Below are positions 1 through 9,034 of a stretch of DNA of 64,000 nucleotides, one piece after another; within the stretch, counting starts at the first letter, position 1, and every line of letters starts with the position of its first letter. The stretch is from contig JABJKS010000061.1 in NCBI GenBank assembly GCA_018660265.1, positions 62,001 through 126,000 on the forward strand, in the 5' to 3' direction. Source of the DNA: Rhodospirillaceae bacterium. GTDB lineage: Bacteria > Pseudomonadota > Alphaproteobacteria > GCA-2731375. The notes beneath the pieces are model-generated. The model was not told where the DNA came from, did no database searches, and saw only the letters and a list, made by a program, of their open reading frames with translations. Made by a program: the position numbers and the translations under genes.

Positions 1-1009
1 AATAGGCGGCGACTAAGCGTTGGGGTTGCTCTGGCCCGGGTGCCGCAGGTGCTCGGGTTTCAAAACTCTCCAAACTCAATGCTGCTGTGCCGATTTCCGC
101 GAGTTGACCATTAATGTTTGCGACCAGTTCCTGAGCCGCCTTGGCGTAGTCTTCATCGCTGGGTGCGCCACTATGAAACATATATCGCCATTCATCCGGA
201 CCCATAGCGGACGGTTCAAAAAATGATACGCCACGGCCCTTGATAGTGTCGGCAACGATGACCGAGGGCTGGTCAAGCGTGCTCTTGCATTCTTCCAATG
301 CTGTTGCGAGGGCTGACAGATCGTGCCCGTCGCATCGTTGCACATGCCAGCCAAACGATTGCAGTTTTGCGGGCAAATCGCCCAAATTGGAGGTGTTTTC
401 CACCCAGGTATCGGATTGGATTTTGTTATGATCGATAATGACCGTAATTTCGCCGATTTTGGCGTTGGCGGCAGAAACCAGCGATTCCCAGAATTGACCC
501 TCCTGCAATTCCCCATCGCCCGTCAGAACGTATATGCGGGCATCAATGCCGCGCTGTCGATTGGCGAAGGCCATTCCCTTCGCCTTCGCCACGCCCATTC
601 CAAGAGAACCAGTGTTGGTAATGATATTCTGCGTGCCAACGTCTGGATGACCCGGTAGGCCGTTGATTTGGCGTAATGTACTAAGCTTCGAGAATGGTAG
701 TAAGCCACAACCCGCCATAACTGCATATAGTGCTGGCACGTCATGGCCCTTGGAGGAAAAATAAATATCGTTCTGAGCATCGGATCTATCGTCTGATGGC
801 AGTCCCATTTCGTTCAGATGCAGCCATGACACGATGTCCATACTGGAAAAGCACGAGCCGATATGGCCAGACCCAGCCCGTTTAATCATGGAAAGGGTAT
901 TGAGACGGCATGCGTTGGCAAAGACGCTGGTACGTGCAACAGCTGAGCTGTTTAGTGAGCAAATCCGCTGTAATTCTGAATAGGGTACAACGCTCAAAGG
1001 TGTCGTCAT
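1..1009 (-). CDS. Transketolase, N-terminal TPP-binding part (runs off left edge)
   Basis: The open frame reads from an ATG at 1009 to the window edge (336 codons visible, 3' end missing). A GGAGGAA ribosome site lies 8 bases upstream. The protein has transketolase hallmarks: SGHIGS at residues 47-52, a TGSLGMGVA stretch near 133-141, and the thiamine-diphosphate motif beginning GDGELQEG at 164-171 and ending at N195. Transketolases move two-carbon ketol units between sugar phosphates. The gene follows a NeuB-type synthase, an SDR and a CMP-sugar transferase on the same strand, so it probably serves sugar synthesis rather than the pentose-phosphate cycle. Whether the C-terminal pyrimidine and regulatory domains are on the same polypeptide or on a separate gene cannot be seen here. 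Confidence 0.9.
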   Translation of the reverse strand, partial: MTTPLSVVPYSELQRICSLNSSAVARTSVFANACRLNTLSMIKRAGSGHIGSCFSSMDIVSWLHLNEMGLPSDDRSDAQNDIYFSSKGHDVPALYAVMAGCGLLPFSKLSTLRQINGLPGHPDVGTQNIITNTGSLGMGVAKAKGMAFANRQRGIDARIYVLTGDGELQEGQFWESLVSAANAKIGEITVIIDHNKIQSDTWVENTSNLGDLPAKLQSFGWHVQRCDGHDLSALATALEECKSTLDQPSVIVADTIKGRGVSFFEPSAMGPDEWRYMFHSGAPSDEDYAKAAQELVANINGQLAEIGTAALSLESFETRAPAAPGPEQPQRLVAAY

Positions 1010-1087
1010 TGAATAGTATTCCTCCACTCGCCGGCATTTAGCCAACCGGCAACTAATATCATTGTGCCGCTGTTGAATGACCTTTGG

Positions 1088-1855
1088 TCAGGCTGAGACG
1101 AAAGGCTTTTGGTCTATAATGGGCAACGTCGCTTCGCCGGTTTCTATCAAATGCTCAACGATCAACCAATCCTGGGGCGCATTGATATCAGCGCCTTCGT
1201 GGTTTTCAGTCAGGAACGGCATGATGATGTCGCCGGCAATGGAATTCCGCTGTAATGCCACCTCGCTCCAAGCGATTTCGAGGCTAGCGTTTTGAACGAA
1301 TATTTCCGGTAATGCCTTATATTGACTGCTGTGCCAGGGCGCGTCGTCAAATGAATAGGGTAGGATGGGTAGTAATCTATTACCGCGGACGACCCACATC
1401 TTGCCTGGATGTTGCTGGCATAGTTCGACGGCACGCAAGGAATCTACCCCGACTTCTGCGGAAAATGCCGACCAGGCTCGCTGAATTGTTTCTGCCTGGC
1501 GGAGGGGGCTGGTCGGTCGCAGAATGCTAAAGCACTCAAAATTCCTTCCTGAAGCTGAGAGGGTTTCGAGCGTATAGACAACCCATTCAATGTCCGGGCT
1601 TTTCGACCCTGCGATGGCGGCAGGGCGGAGAAAGGGTACTTCAGCACCGTAATACCGCGCGATATCAGCATAATGTTCGGAATCCGTCGATACAATGACG
1701 GCATCAAACACGCCGCTTTCGCGCGCGGCTGCGATGCTATAGGCCAATGCTGGGTGACCGCCGAGCAAATTAATGTTTTTGTCGCGAATTCTTTCAGACC
1801 CAGATCGGGCGGGGATGAATGCTACAACGCTTGGGCTGGATTTGCTCATCACCAT
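1088..1855 (-). CDS. CMP-nonulosonic acid synthetase (NeuA/PtmB-like cytidylyltransferase)
   Basis: A 255-aa member of the acylneuraminate cytidylyltransferase family, which joins CMP from CTP to a keto-acid sugar. The nucleotide-binding signature is IPARSGSERIRDKN at residues 14-27; the usual form is IPARGGSKGIPxKN, so two loop residues differ. VSTDSE and LRPTSPLR follow as in the family. The ATG at 1855 is preferred because GGAGG lies 9 bases upstream; the start overlaps the end of the SDR gene by 7 bases, which implies translational coupling. It belongs to the operon NeuB-SDR-this gene-transketolase. The substrate is unknown. A similar SDR/cytidylyltransferase pair (PtmA/PtmB) is known from Campylobacter legionaminic acid synthesis. 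Confidence 0.85.
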   Translation of the reverse strand: MVMSKSSPSVVAFIPARSGSERIRDKNINLLGGHPALAYSIAAARESGVFDAVIVSTDSEHYADIARYYGAEVPFLRPAAIAGSKSPDIEWVVYTLETLSASGRNFECFSILRPTSPLRQAETIQRAWSAFSAEVGVDSLRAVELCQQHPGKMWVVRGNRLLPILPYSFDDAPWHSSQYKALPEIFVQNASLEIAWSEVALQRNSIAGDIIMPFLTENHEGADINAPQDWLIVEHLIETGEATLPIIDQKPFVSA

Positions 1856-2667
1856 GCGGTCCAGCCTCCATCAATGACAAGGTTTGAGCCAGTCATGTAC
1901 GAAGCCGCGTTTGACAAAAGGAATATGACGGCACCGTTATAGTCATCCTCATCAGCCATCCGACCCATTGGTACGCGGGCGCAATATTCAGCCAGAAATT
2001 CGGGATCTTGTCCGTTGAAAACGCCGCCCAGGGTCAGCGTATTGACCCTCACGCCCTGCCCGGCCCAATAGGTTGCCAGATATTTTGTCAAATTCACCAG
2101 CGCTGATTTGGATGCGGAATAAGAAACCGGTTTGTAAAACGGCACGCCCTTGGCTCTGCGGTAGTCGTATAGACGTTGGTCTGGGGATACCAAGCCGTAA
2201 GTGGAACAGATATTGACAATCGACCCGCGCCCGGCTTCAGCCATGGCACCGCCAAAAACCTGACAACAGAGCATGGTCCCCTTGACGTTGACTTTCATAA
2301 CTTTGTCCCAGGATGCGCTGGGATAGGTCTCGAACGGCCCGTTTTCTTCTGCTGGCGCATTGGGTGGTGAATCTAATGCGGCGGCATTAATCAACCCAGA
2401 TGGCGCATCCCAATGTGTGCCGATCATTTGCAGGGCTTCGGTTAGCGAGGTCCGAGAGGTGATATCAGCTTGGACGAACAGGATATTAGGATTTTTTTCT
2501 TGTTTGCCATATCTTGCCGTCCTGGCTGCCGTATCGATTGAAATATCGACAACGGCTACCTGGGCACCTCTTTCGAGGAGGGCCAGAGCAAAACGGCTGC
2601 CGAGTTGACCCATCGCTCCTGTTACAATGATTACCTGCCCGCTTAAGTTAAACATCTTATGATCCAC
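1849..2667 (-). CDS. Short-chain dehydrogenase/reductase, PtmA-like
   Basis: A 272-aa classical SDR. The Rossmann glycine motif is TGAMGQLG at residues 16-23. The catalytic set is S155, Y183 and K187 (YSASK), and the NAG motif appears as NAA at 94-96. The C-terminal end GSNLVIDGG is typical of the family. Such enzymes oxidise or reduce a sugar hydroxyl or keto group with NAD(P). It sits between a NeuB-family synthase and a CMP-sugar synthetase, with which it overlaps, so it most likely acts on the sugar precursor of the keto-acid. The resemblance to the Campylobacter flagellin-modification protein PtmA is from family knowledge; the true substrate is open. Confidence 0.85.
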   Translation of the reverse strand: MDHKMFNLSGQVIIVTGAMGQLGSRFALALLERGAQVAVVDISIDTAARTARYGKQEKNPNILFVQADITSRTSLTEALQMIGTHWDAPSGLINAAALDSPPNAPAEENGPFETYPSASWDKVMKVNVKGTMLCCQVFGGAMAEAGRGSIVNICSTYGLVSPDQRLYDYRRAKGVPFYKPVSYSASKSALVNLTKYLATYWAGQGVRVNTLTLGGVFNGQDPEFLAEYCARVPMGRMADEDDYNGAVIFLLSNAASYMTGSNLVIDGGWTAW

Positions 2668-2721
2668 GCTTGCGTGATAGTATTCGCGGTGATGACGGGA
2701 CGGTGGCGCACAAAGGGACCG

Positions 2722-3771
2722 TCACGATAGCGCTTCGAAAACGATATTCTCATCGGCGACGATCGCGCGGGACGTCTTCTTGCCAAGTACATTATCCAGC
2801 TCGTAGGGCGGCAATCCGTCATTTGGTGATCTGATCGCAACATCTTCGGCTGCCAACACGGTGCCTACGGGTAGGTCCCGTGTTGCGACCAACTTTTTGC
2901 CCATTTTGCGGAGCGGTTGTTCCTCACTTGGATAACAAAACTTCTCGCCGTCGCCCATGGCTTCACGGCCACGTTGCAAATCGCGGACTAACCTTTTCAG
3001 GCCAGGGGGCTCAAGCGAAAATGCGTTGTCGGTACCTTTCGCAGCACGGTTCAAAGTGAAATGCTTTTCGACGACCCGGGCGCCGAGTACATATCCAACC
3101 AGCGCCATTGCGATACCGTTGTCATGAGACGACAAGCCGATTACACAATCGGGAAAGGCTGCACGATATGTTTCAATCACGCGCAAATTAAGCTCGGAAA
3201 ACTCAGCCGGATAGCCGGATGTGCACTGCATGACGCACACATTCGGATTAATCGCCGAAGCCGCAGCATATGCACGCTCCACATCCGCCATGGTGCCGCC
3301 GCCTGTGCTCATGAACATAGGTTTACCGATTTGCGCGATGTATTTGATCAGGGGAATATTAGTCAAATCGCCAGAGGCGACTTTGTAGGCGGGCATGTCT
3401 AACTTGGCGAGAAAGTCCGCGCTGGGAACATCGAACGCTGTTGAGAATATCGTGATCCCTATTTCGCCAGCATATTTTAGCAATTCCCCATATTCTTCAC
3501 GCTCGAATTCAACAGCTTCCCGGTGCTCTCCATAAGTCTTGCCGTAGCTATTGCGGTTGTCGTATGGGCTATCATACATCTCTTTCGTGTATAATTCCCG
3601 GTTATTCCTTTTTTGCAGCTTCACGGCGCTGGCACCGCATTCTTTTGCAGCTTGGAACATCTGCTTGCATTGTTCCAAACTACCCTGGTGATTGTGCCCG
3701 ATTTCGGCAATTACATAGCAATCACTATCGTCATTGATGGTGACACCATCTACCAGAATTTCTCTAGGCAT
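2722..3771 (-). CDS. NeuB-family nonulosonic acid synthase (first copy), NeuB + SAF
   Basis: A 349-aa enzyme that condenses phosphoenolpyruvate with an aldehyde sugar to give a nine- (or eight-) carbon keto-acid. The TIM-barrel NeuB domain starts with AEIGHNHQG at residues 22-30. It continues with VKLQ, STAFD, KVASGD, CTSGYPAE and VEKHFTLNR, all family landmarks. A C-terminal SAF/antifreeze-like domain covers about residues 283-349 (RKMGKKLVATRDLPVGT...). Length is normal for the family. It heads a minus-strand operon with an SDR, a cytidylyltransferase and a transketolase. It differs clearly from the PseI-type synthase at 17720-18793, so it probably makes a different sugar acid. Confidence 0.9.
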   Translation of the reverse strand: MPREILVDGVTINDDSDCYVIAEIGHNHQGSLEQCKQMFQAAKECGASAVKLQKRNNRELYTKEMYDSPYDNRNSYGKTYGEHREAVEFEREEYGELLKYAGEIGITIFSTAFDVPSADFLAKLDMPAYKVASGDLTNIPLIKYIAQIGKPMFMSTGGGTMADVERAYAAASAINPNVCVMQCTSGYPAEFSELNLRVIETYRAAFPDCVIGLSSHDNGIAMALVGYVLGARVVEKHFTLNRAAKGTDNAFSLEPPGLKRLVRDLQRGREAMGDGEKFCYPSEEQPLRKMGKKLVATRDLPVGTVLAAEDVAIRSPNDGLPPYELDNVLGKKTSRAIVADENIVFEALS

Positions 3772-4085
3772 TTACTAAATTCCCCTTATTGTGCTAAACT
3801 TGTAGGATCAACGCAACATAAGACTGGGCCATCAATGGACCAGCTTATACATAGATTATTTTATAAAATATAAGTATGTATACTGTATATGCGTATATTA
3901 TTCTTTGTAAATTTGAATAATTATCTAAAAATCGTATTTATACTGACTATTTATTGTGATTAATAATTGGAATGTTTCCCCAACATGTTAAATGTTCAAG
4001 ACTTGGGAACTCAAATTCAATATAATCTCAACAATCACGATTAGCCAGTCGAGTCAGAATTTCGACATTACGGAGGTCATAATTG
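3772..4085. promoter_or_regulatory. AT-rich divergent intergenic region
   Basis: About 310 bases without a gene, between the neuB-type gene (minus) and an fkbM gene (plus). It is strikingly AT-rich (for example around 3850-3960, with runs such as TATAAAATATAAGTATG), far above the surrounding genes. Because both neighbours point away from it, it must carry promoters for both. I cannot single out a convincing -35/-10 pair for either gene because many TATAAT-like hexamers occur. A clear GGAGG ribosome site for the plus-strand gene lies at 4072-4076. Confidence 0.5.
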
Positions 4086-4928
4086 ATGAACAGACCACAA
4101 GCCGCAGTAATAATAGCACACCTTTTAAAACCCATAATTATGTTTGGAACGATGTTTTTGGGTTATCGGGCAAAAACGCACATGTTGTCCCGGCTGATAG
4201 AGTCATTGGATCCGACAATTTCTGTCGATACTAAGCATGGTGCGATTATATTTTATTGTCCGGCGAAGCAAGCCTTTACCCGTACGGGCATGAAAGGGAA
4301 ACATATATTCAACTGGATCGATACTTTCGAAGACGATGAAGAACTTTGGGATATTGGCGCGAATGTTGGAATATTTTCTTTATATTCCGCACGTCGCGGC
4401 CTGAAAGCAGTGGCTTTTGAACCTTCCCCAAGCAACTTCTATCTTCTCACTAAAAATGTCGAACTAAATAGATTTGATGACAACATTTGCAGTCTCAATG
4501 TCGCGCTGCATAACCAGACCGAGATTAATCACCTGCACATGGCCGGCACTGTGGTCGGCAGCGCGCAACATAATTTCGCAAGTATGACCGCCTCAGATCA
4601 AGGCGTTGACAACCCAACTGGGCAATCAATATATCGCCAGTCAATTATTGGATATGGAATAGACGACTTTGTAGAAACGTTTGCCGTTGATATTCCGTCC
4701 CACATAAAAATCGATGTAGATGGCAACGAAAGCCTTATTCTGGAGGGAGGTGACAAGACATTGTCCGATCCGAAACTAAAATCAATGTATATCGAAACCC
4801 GAAGCGATACGTACAGCGATGTCGTAAAAAAAATGAAGGACCTTGGTATGCAACAGGACCAAGTCGAATCCCCAAATAAGACGTCTGGTGATATTCTATT
4901 TAGACGCTTCGACGCAAATAACTTGTGA
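4086..4928 (+). CDS. FkbM-family methyltransferase
   Basis: A 280-aa SAM-dependent methyltransferase of the FkbM type, which usually O-methylates sugars in surface polysaccharides. The SAM motif is DIGANVGIFSLYSA, followed by the acidic end of strand 2 (AFEPSPSNF) and HIKIDVDGNE in the later core, the FkbM equivalent of IKIDVEGAE. The start is taken as ATG 4086 with GGAGG 9 bases upstream; a TTG at 4083 is also in frame. It is the only plus-strand gene inside the left sugar locus and has lower GC than most neighbours, suggesting separate acquisition. It faces another fkbM gene tail to tail. Confidence 0.85.
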   Translation: MNRPQAAVIIAHLLKPIIMFGTMFLGYRAKTHMLSRLIESLDPTISVDTKHGAIIFYCPAKQAFTRTGMKGKHIFNWIDTFEDDEELWDIGANVGIFSLYSARRGLKAVAFEPSPSNFYLLTKNVELNRFDDNICSLNVALHNQTEINHLHMAGTVVGSAQHNFASMTASDQGVDNPTGQSIYRQSIIGYGIDDFVETFAVDIPSHIKIDVDGNESLILEGGDKTLSDPKLKSMYIETRSDTYSDVVKKMKDLGMQQDQVESPNKTSGDILFRRFDANNL

Positions 4929-4982
4929 TAAAATTGGGGCGTTAAACGGTCCTAAGAATTACCGTAAGCGCAGAAATGATTG

Positions 4983-5924
4983 TCAATTGATCTGCTTTGG
5001 ATGAAGAATATAATCATCGTGCGCTAATACTTCGATATTCTTTCCCAGGTAATTCACACATACATACCCTAGATCATCGATCAACTTCGATAGTTCGTCA
5101 ACGCTACTACCAAGGATTTCTAAATATTGGGGATGGACACTGAGAAAAATCGTTGGCTGGGCAGCTCGGATGGTTGCTTCTGCGCCCTTCAAAACGCCAA
5201 ATTCAGCCCCTTGAGTATTTATTTTTATGACGTCCGGCTTAAGGTCCCTTTCCTTGCAAAAGGTATCAAGACAAATTTGCCGTTTCCTGGTTGTATTCAT
5301 CGAAGGAAGTTTGGGCCAATGCGAATCTTTTGGAAATTCGACCACAGTATTCATAGTGCTGTCTTTACTTTGCTGATAGAATACGATTTCGCTTTCATCT
5401 TTGGCACCGACCAAATCACCGACAACTTCCACGTTGTTTGCGTCGTTCAAGGCAATATGCCGCAACAGCATGGCGCGGTTGAAGTCTGAAGGTTCGAAGG
5501 CGTAAACCCGCCCGCCCGGTGCGACGAGTTTGCTGGCAGGCAGCGTAATCAAACCTACATGCGCACCAATATCAAAAACACATTGGGTGTTGGTGGCGGC
5601 CTCGATGATCGGGCGAAATGTTACGGTTTTAGAATGATCTCCATGCTGTTCAAAATTGCTGAACGTGAACCGACTATCCAGCTTGAACGGACCATAGGGG
5701 CCAATTTTCATCGATGTCGAAGTGCGTATTCCAAAGATGCCTAAAAACCTTAGGGAAATGCGGTAAAAATCTCCCAATATCTTCCACAACGAGGCCCAAT
5801 TCTTTAGCGGTCTGTGCCGCAAGCGTCGAAGTAATGTAAACATCTTATGGTGCCTCATCCATTGTCGAAAAAATCTGATTTGTTCTAAATACTGATTGTT
5901 ATCGCGCTGCCAATAATACCGCAC
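4983..5924 (-). CDS. FkbM-family methyltransferase
   Basis: A 313-aa protein with a basic N-terminal extension of about 70 residues (MRHHKMFTLLRRLRHRPLKNW) and then an FkbM methyltransferase core. The SAM site reads DIGAHVGLITLPAS, followed by AFEPSDFNRAML and DVIKINTQGAEFGVLKGAE. The last motif matches the FkbM consensus IKIDVEGAE with N and Q substitutions. It probably methylates a sugar hydroxyl of the surface glycan made by this locus. It is the last gene of a run that includes the HAD phosphatase at 5956-6621 and is convergent with the other fkbM gene. Confidence 0.85.
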   Translation of the reverse strand: MRYYWQRDNNQYLEQIRFFRQWMRHHKMFTLLRRLRHRPLKNWASLWKILGDFYRISLRFLGIFGIRTSTSMKIGPYGPFKLDSRFTFSNFEQHGDHSKTVTFRPIIEAATNTQCVFDIGAHVGLITLPASKLVAPGGRVYAFEPSDFNRAMLLRHIALNDANNVEVVGDLVGAKDESEIVFYQQSKDSTMNTVVEFPKDSHWPKLPSMNTTRKRQICLDTFCKERDLKPDVIKINTQGAEFGVLKGAEATIRAAQPTIFLSVHPQYLEILGSSVDELSKLIDDLGYVCVNYLGKNIEVLAHDDYILHPKQIN

Positions 5925-5955
5925 TAAATATCATCACGACCAATGCCAATTTCTG

Positions 5956-6621
5956 TTAGCCAAAAGCGGAACCCTTCGAATGATGTTCGATACCGGCAAA
6001 GGCAGATTTTATATTTTCCAGGTCCGGTACTGCAATGTGATCACCACTCAAAGGTACCAGTGGGTCATCAGTTATGGCGATGAAATGGCAGCCAATCGCC
6101 TTGGCGGCCGTCAGGTCGTCCATGCCATCACCTATCATAACAAGAGAACCGGCATCTATTTGTTCCGCTTTCATAATTGCCTTTAGATGCTCTATTTTTC
6201 CGGTCGGACGGCCCAGGACTGCCTGAAAATACGGCGTAAGACCCCGGCATTTAACGATGGGAACCAGATCAAGTTGTGGCGTGGCGGAGACAATGTATAG
6301 CGATACACCTGATTGTTTTAGATCCTTAATCGCGACTGTAGTGCCCGGTATCTCTTCACATTCAATCAAGCTTTGATGGCACAGGTTGCCATAAATTCGG
6401 ATGAGATTCTTCGCATTCTCTTTGTCTTCCAGACCCAAACGACCGCAGAGTTCTTGGAATATTTCGTAACGGTCCCCAATAAAATTCTCTTCGTGCATAT
6501 CGTCCAAAATTTCGGCAGCCAGAGGAATATCGGCCACAGTATCATATAGCCGTGTCCGCTTAATTCGATTAGATCGGATAAGGGTACCGTCAAAGTCGAA
6601 AGCAATGCAGCTAATATTCAT
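5956..6621 (-). CDS. HAD-superfamily phosphatase
   Basis: A 221-aa haloacid-dehalogenase-type hydrolase. Motif I is FDFDGTLIRS (nucleophile and acid/base aspartates at D9 and D11), motif II is YIVSATP, and motif IV is MIGDGMDDLTAAKAIG. The helical cap lies between motifs I and II as in the phosphoglycolate-phosphatase-like group. In a NeuB locus the likely job is removal of the phosphate from a nonulosonate-9-phosphate or from a sugar phosphate precursor, but no sequence feature fixes the substrate. It is 31 bases upstream of the fkbM gene and 57 bases after the transferase-like gene, so probably co-transcribed. Confidence 0.8.
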   Translation of the reverse strand: MNISCIAFDFDGTLIRSNRIKRTRLYDTVADIPLAAEILDDMHEENFIGDRYEIFQELCGRLGLEDKENAKNLIRIYGNLCHQSLIECEEIPGTTVAIKDLKQSGVSLYIVSATPQLDLVPIVKCRGLTPYFQAVLGRPTGKIEHLKAIMKAEQIDAGSLVMIGDGMDDLTAAKAIGCHFIAITDDPLVPLSGDHIAVPDLENIKSAFAGIEHHSKGSAFG

Positions 6622-6678
6622 TGTCTGGTCAATCTTCTGGGAATTTTGATAGAAAACTTAATAGGACTAACGCTTGCC

Positions 6679-8064
6679 TCAACCCAAACGCTTTTGTGCG
6701 CCCCAGTCGGCTGCCGTATCGAATGTTTTGGTATACTGATCGACCGCATTGCCTTTCATATTGGATATCCAATGAGTGAAGGCTTCGTCCCGCTGGCTGA
6801 GGGTTTCTTTTGCAATAGTTTGGTTCTCAAGCCTTTGTTCGATCAAATCAGTAAACGCCTCGGCACTGTTTGCGATATCAAACAGATCATTGTACTGCCG
6901 TAATTGAACCCGTTCCCGGTAGATTGGTTCCAAGGTTTCTTCAAAATCGGGAATGACGACCGGTTTGCCCGCGATCCCGGCTTCCAGCAATACTGTGCTG
7001 GCGAAACCGCATATCACATCGGAGTCCAGTATTAAATCATGCGGATTGGCCGTCGATGTGATTGTCAGGTTTTCGATTGCGTCGGGATCAAGGCCGTCGG
7101 CCTTAATCGCTTTGTTGATCCAGTCGAGCCAGTAGCTGTCCCATTTCGGTTTGATAATAAAGTCAACGTCCGGTCGCTCATGGGCCAGGCGCGCGAATGT
7201 CCCGTGCATCACATCGAACAGCCGAAACCAACCGATCTCCCCTTCCATCGGGAAGGGAACGCTGATCAAACCGTTTAGTCCAATGCCGGTGGCGAAAGAG
7301 AACAAGGTTACCTGCGGGCGCTTTTCTTCCTCAACGCTGTCGATGGCGACGCTTTGACCGGCACTATTTCTTCCCGCCAGCACCTTATTGACAAAGCCGT
7401 CCATGCGTAGACAGCCACCGTTCACGACCTGGTTCGTTGAAGCAAAACCGATATCGGTCATCAGTTCGCACATGGGCTGATTGTGAAATATCAAATTTTG
7501 ACCGAGGAAACCATTTTCGTCACCGAACTTTCGAACAGTTTCTGTCACCCATTTTTGATGCTCGGGCTGCGTCTTCAAGCTTTCGCGATGGAGTACGATA
7601 TAGGGCACGCCAATTTTTTGGGCCATGCTGCCCCAGACGACATCCTGTTTGTACCAAACGCACGCGCTGAGAACGATATCGACACCATTTCTAATAAAAA
7701 ATGCCCGTAGAAAATTTTGCATCGGCTTTTCGAAACGCTGGGCAAGCAAAATTCCATTGCTCTTCTGTCCACGCCTGTCGGCAAATATGGAGCTGACAAC
7801 CCCTTGCCAGGGAACCCTAAGGGTAATGACTTCGTAGCCATCCTGAGCGGCCAAAATTTTCAGATCCGCCATGAATCTGTTCGGCGACAACGCAAAGATC
7901 CGCAAGCTTTTCGAGTTCGAATTGGCCTTCACTTTTTGTGCGTTCATATCGATCAGATGTCTCGATACAATAATATCCCATGGCCAAACGATGTTCTGCC
8001 GTGCAAGGGCCCTGGATAGCGCCCCAATGATGGTTGAGAGGCGGCTACGAAATCTGGCAAACAT
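6679..8064 (-). CDS. Putative GT-B type surface-glycan transferase (CDP-glycerol/KpsC-like)
   Basis: A 461-aa protein, paralogous to the gene at 12597-13994. Both share a middle region with IGVPYIVLHRESL / YPYLVINRENL and GGCLRMDGF / LGCIRMDRF. They also share the C-terminal nucleotide-site pattern VICGFASTVLLEAGIAGKPVVIPDF / VIIGFNSTTVLEASIADRHVIVPYF. This last pattern resembles the donor-binding half of CDP-glycerol glycerophosphotransferase and capsule (KpsC/LipB-like) transferases. A basic N-terminus with a possible amphipathic segment suggests association with the inner membrane. The start ATG follows AAGAGG. The donor (a CMP-sugar is attractive given the context) is inference. Confidence 0.6.
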   Translation of the reverse strand: MFARFRSRLSTIIGALSRALARQNIVWPWDIIVSRHLIDMNAQKVKANSNSKSLRIFALSPNRFMADLKILAAQDGYEVITLRVPWQGVVSSIFADRRGQKSNGILLAQRFEKPMQNFLRAFFIRNGVDIVLSACVWYKQDVVWGSMAQKIGVPYIVLHRESLKTQPEHQKWVTETVRKFGDENGFLGQNLIFHNQPMCELMTDIGFASTNQVVNGGCLRMDGFVNKVLAGRNSAGQSVAIDSVEEEKRPQVTLFSFATGIGLNGLISVPFPMEGEIGWFRLFDVMHGTFARLAHERPDVDFIIKPKWDSYWLDWINKAIKADGLDPDAIENLTITSTANPHDLILDSDVICGFASTVLLEAGIAGKPVVIPDFEETLEPIYRERVQLRQYNDLFDIANSAEAFTDLIEQRLENQTIAKETLSQRDEAFTHWISNMKGNAVDQYTKTFDTAADWGAQKRLG

Positions 8065-8161
8065 AATTAACAGAACCTCTTGCGGGGCTGCACCCGCCTA
8101 AAATCTTGGGAATTCGAGAGTATGCCGGAATTTTGCACTCCCCATTGAAGCACCGCCACAT

Positions 8162-8884
8162 CTAAATCAAAGTCTTTTCAGTCTGTTCCAAAATGAACTC
8201 AGTCAGCTTGATATCCCATTCCGTATCAATGGAAATCAGTTCGCCTTCAAGAATGAGCGCACCGGTGCGTTCGCCTTTTATGGTTTTCTGTTCCAGTAAA
8301 CAATCTCGTTTAATTGCGTAGGCAATACCGTTGCGGTGGTAGACTGGTGTTAACTGTTGCCGTGCAATGATCTGACCACCGGTGGGATCGTAGTAATCCA
8401 TGCGCCCGTCAACCCTATCGACTGTCAATTGTTTCAGCGGGTGCGCTTTGGAATCGGTCGGCGTGACGGTCCAAACCGCATCCCAGTCTTCATCAAGCAG
8501 CTTCGTTATCGTGTCCCGTACATGTTCTGCCCGGCGCAATGGCGATGTTGGCTGAAGCATGACAACGACGTCATATTTGCAGTGATCAAGTGCCTCTGCC
8601 GTTCGCAGCGCATGGTCCAAAACTTCCAGGTCCCCGATGCGGTCACCGGACAAATCGTCGGGCCGCCGGAAAGGTGCGGATATGCCCGCAGTTTCTGCCA
8701 CGCGGGCAATTTCATCGTGATCTGTGGAAACGATGGCGCGGTCAATCAGATCGACATTCCTGATGATCGCACCGACTTGCGCGACCATGGGTACGCCGCG
8801 CACAGGGCGAAGGTTTTTTAGCCTTATCCCCTTACTGCCGCCACGTGCTGGCACGACGGCAAGAATTCGCTTACCCGCATACAT
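8162..8884 (-). CDS. CMP-nonulosonic acid synthetase (second copy, NeuA/LegF-like)
   Basis: About 240 aa with the canonical acylneuraminate cytidylyltransferase signature VPARGGSKGIRLKN near the N-terminus, then STDHDEI, MLQPTSPLR and a C-terminal DTEWDIKLTEFIL, in which the first aspartate is typical of metal/CTP handling. It activates a nonulosonic acid with CTP to the CMP-sugar used by glycosyltransferases. The ATG at 8884 is used; a TTG two codons upstream (8890), closer to a GGGAG site, is an alternative. It lies 144 bases downstream of the NeuB-cupin gene and is its most likely partner. It is not closely similar to the copy at 1088-1855. Confidence 0.88.
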   Translation of the reverse strand: MYAGKRILAVVPARGGSKGIRLKNLRPVRGVPMVAQVGAIIRNVDLIDRAIVSTDHDEIARVAETAGISAPFRRPDDLSGDRIGDLEVLDHALRTAEALDHCKYDVVVMLQPTSPLRRAEHVRDTITKLLDEDWDAVWTVTPTDSKAHPLKQLTVDRVDGRMDYYDPTGGQIIARQQLTPVYHRNGIAYAIKRDCLLEQKTIKGERTGALILEGELISIDTEWDIKLTEFILEQTEKTLI

Positions 8885-9034
8885 TTTCAAGCGACTCCCT
8901 AGTCGTATTGATCGTAATAGTCATAGTGATCGCCAAGTCCGGTCCGTGTTGGAGCGGCGTGGGCGAAATTGCATATCCACCAAAGACGCCACAACAATCA
9001 AATCCAGCACAATTGAAACCCAACCGATTGACTA

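Noticed and set aside
5127..5489. Plus-strand frame of 120 codons opposite the fkbM gene
   Set aside because: Antisense to a well-supported methyltransferase, no ribosome site, no family resemblance.
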